A DNA stretch of 64,000 nt from the NCBI RefSeq assembly GCF_900292015.1, contig NZ_LR130759.1:3348001-3412000 (forward strand), in the 5' to 3' direction. This DNA is from Mycobacterium basiliense (GTDB lineage Bacteria; Actinomycetota; Actinomycetes; Mycobacteriales; Mycobacteriaceae). Position numbers and translations under genes: made by a program. Positions within the stretch are counted from its first letter, which is position 1, and every line of letters begins with the position of its first letter. Positions 63,116 to 64,000 of the stretch are shown here, in pieces. The notes under the pieces were generated by a model. The model made no database searches, had not been told where the DNA came from, and saw only the letters and a list, made by a program, of their open reading frames with translations.

Positions 63116-64000
63116 TCAGGAGGCGCAGCGCAGATTTGCTGGCGGCAACGTCAGGTTCAAGAAGTAACGCGTCGCCGCGCTATCCACACAATCGTTGCCG
63201 TCGAACACCACGGTGTGCTGGGTTCCGTCATAGGTGATCAACGGGGCGCCCAGCTGTCGGGCCAGGTCCACTCCGGCCTGGTACGGGGTGGCCGGGTCAT
63301 GGGTGGTTGAAACCACGACAACCTTGCCAGGTCCCGCCGGCGACGCGGCGTGCGGAATCGACGTCGCGGGCACCGGCCACAACGCGCACAGATCGCGCGG
63401 CGCGAACCCGGTGAACTGGCCGTAGCTGAGGAACGGAGCCGCCTGGCGGAACTGTTGGTCGGCCGCGACCCACGATGGCGGATCCGTCGGCGTCGGCGCG
63501 TCGACGCAGCGAATCGCGTTGAACGCGTCCTGGCCGTTGGTGTAGTGGCCCTCGCGGTCGCGGCCGTCGTAGTCGTCGGCAAGCAACAACAGATCCCCCG
63601 CATCGGTGCCGCGCTGCAGCCCGAGCAGACCACTGGTCAGGTACTTCCAGTGCTGCGGGGTGTACAAGGCGTTGATGGTGCCGGTAGTCGCGTCGGCGTA
63701 GCTCAGCCCGCGTGGATCTGACGTCCTGCCTGGCTTGCTGACCAGCGGGTCGACCAGAGCGTGGTAGCGGTTGATCCACTGGGCCGGGTCGGTGCCCAGC
63801 GGGCAGGCCGGCGAACGGGCGCAGTCGGCGGCATAGTCGTTGAACGCGGTCTGGAAGCCCGCCAGTTGTTTGGCGTTTTCCTCGATCGGGCCGCTCGTCG
63901 GGTCGATGGCGCCGTCGAGCATCATCGCCCGGACATGGGTGCCGAACCGCTCCACGTAGGCCGTACCTAGCTCGGTGCCATAGCTGTAGCCCAGGTAATT
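63116..64000 (-). CDS. Exported alpha/beta-hydrolase (tripeptidyl aminopeptidase type), C-terminal part, Rv2223c/CaeA-like; 5' end outside window
   Basis: The gene runs off the window, so its N-terminus, presumably with a lipoprotein or Tat-type signal, is unseen. The visible 294 residues begin NYLGYSYGTELG, where the Ser of GYSYG is the nucleophile. VVVVSTTHDPATPYQAGVDLA supplies the catalytic Asp region and GTQHTVVFDGNDCVDSA the catalytic His. The TAP-like C-terminal domain ends LTLPPANLRCAS. In H37Rv two tandem paralogues lie here, Rv2223c and Rv2224c (CaeA/Hip1, which cleaves GroEL2); order suggests Rv2223c, but I cannot tell them apart from this part alone. Confidence 0.85.
   Translation of the reverse strand, partial: NYLGYSYGTELGTAYVERFGTHVRAMMLDGAIDPTSGPIEENAKQLAGFQTAFNDYAADCARSPACPLGTDPAQWINRYHALVDPLVSKPGRTSDPRGLSYADATTGTINALYTPQHWKYLTSGLLGLQRGTDAGDLLLLADDYDGRDREGHYTNGQDAFNAIRCVDAPTPTDPPSWVAADQQFRQAAPFLSYGQFTGFAPRDLCALWPVPATSIPHAASPAGPGKVVVVSTTHDPATPYQAGVDLARQLGAPLITYDGTQHTVVFDGNDCVDSAATRYFLNLTLPPANLRCAS

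Overview
The window is chromosomal DNA from a slow-growing Mycobacterium outside the M. tuberculosis complex. Gene content and order follow, with small gaps, the stretch I remember as Rv2178c (aroG) to Rv2223c of M. tuberculosis H37Rv. The proteins are clearly diverged from H37Rv (for example GlnA1 and QcrB), and there is a full PE_PGRS gene, a family found in the M. tuberculosis/kansasii/marinum clade. Locus tags of the form Rv#### are my recollection of the H37Rv orthologue, not a database result.

Layout. 1-562: the first codons of aroG and the RNase AS exoribonuclease. 727-4014: a 1095-residue PE_PGRS gene, where I recall a membrane-protein gene (Rv2180c) in H37Rv. 4345-12189: envelope lipid genes (GT87 mannosyltransferase, acyltransferase, ArsA-like ATPase, two lipid-binding-fold proteins, FadD15, PimB'). 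12250-16873: a secreted zinc-peptidase-like protein, an NlpC/P60 cell-wall hydrolase, a tiny four-cysteine protein and a DnaQ/GIY-YIG fusion nuclease. 16748-26041: trpD and the respiratory supercomplex genes ctaE-qcrC-qcrA-qcrB, facing Rv2197c-mmpS3-ctaF-ctaC. 26299-36539: asnB, adenosine kinase, an A-type Fe-S carrier, glycerate kinase, a decayed cobU, cobT-cobS and an MFS-like transporter. 36536-46316: ilvE, gcvT, an adenylyl cyclase, leucyl aminopeptidase, EphD, DlaT and an epimerase. 52290-54771: lipB-lipA-Rv2219, which make the lipoyl cofactor carried by DlaT and GcvH. 54880-63001: an RDD protein, glnA1, glnE and glnA2 (glutamine synthetase and its adenylyltransferase), with an F420-type oxidoreductase and a thioesterase inserted between glnA1 and glnE. 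63116-64000: the C-terminal part of a Rv2223c/CaeA-type exported hydrolase.

The main accessory segment is 46317-52133, between the epimerase and lipB. It holds a decayed flavin reductase, a CmtR-like ArsR repressor translationally coupled to a CDF-type metal transporter, a decayed fragment of lipB, and a heterodimeric ABC exporter. The exporter's first gene appears to run through antisense lipB remnant sequence at its 3' end, which suggests recombination at lipB. The leader of the exporter operon contains a perfect 10-nt complement of its own ribosome-binding site.

Other notable points are a 10-residue, two-cysteine insertion in the quinol-oxidation-side loop of QcrB (relative to remembered H37Rv and M. 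smegmatis sequences), a likely CTG start that is needed to keep the P-loop of the ArsA-like ATPase, a cobU pseudogene directly before cobT, and several hairpins and short direct repeats at convergent gene ends. I saw no tRNA, rRNA, CRISPR array, intact insertion sequence or prophage.
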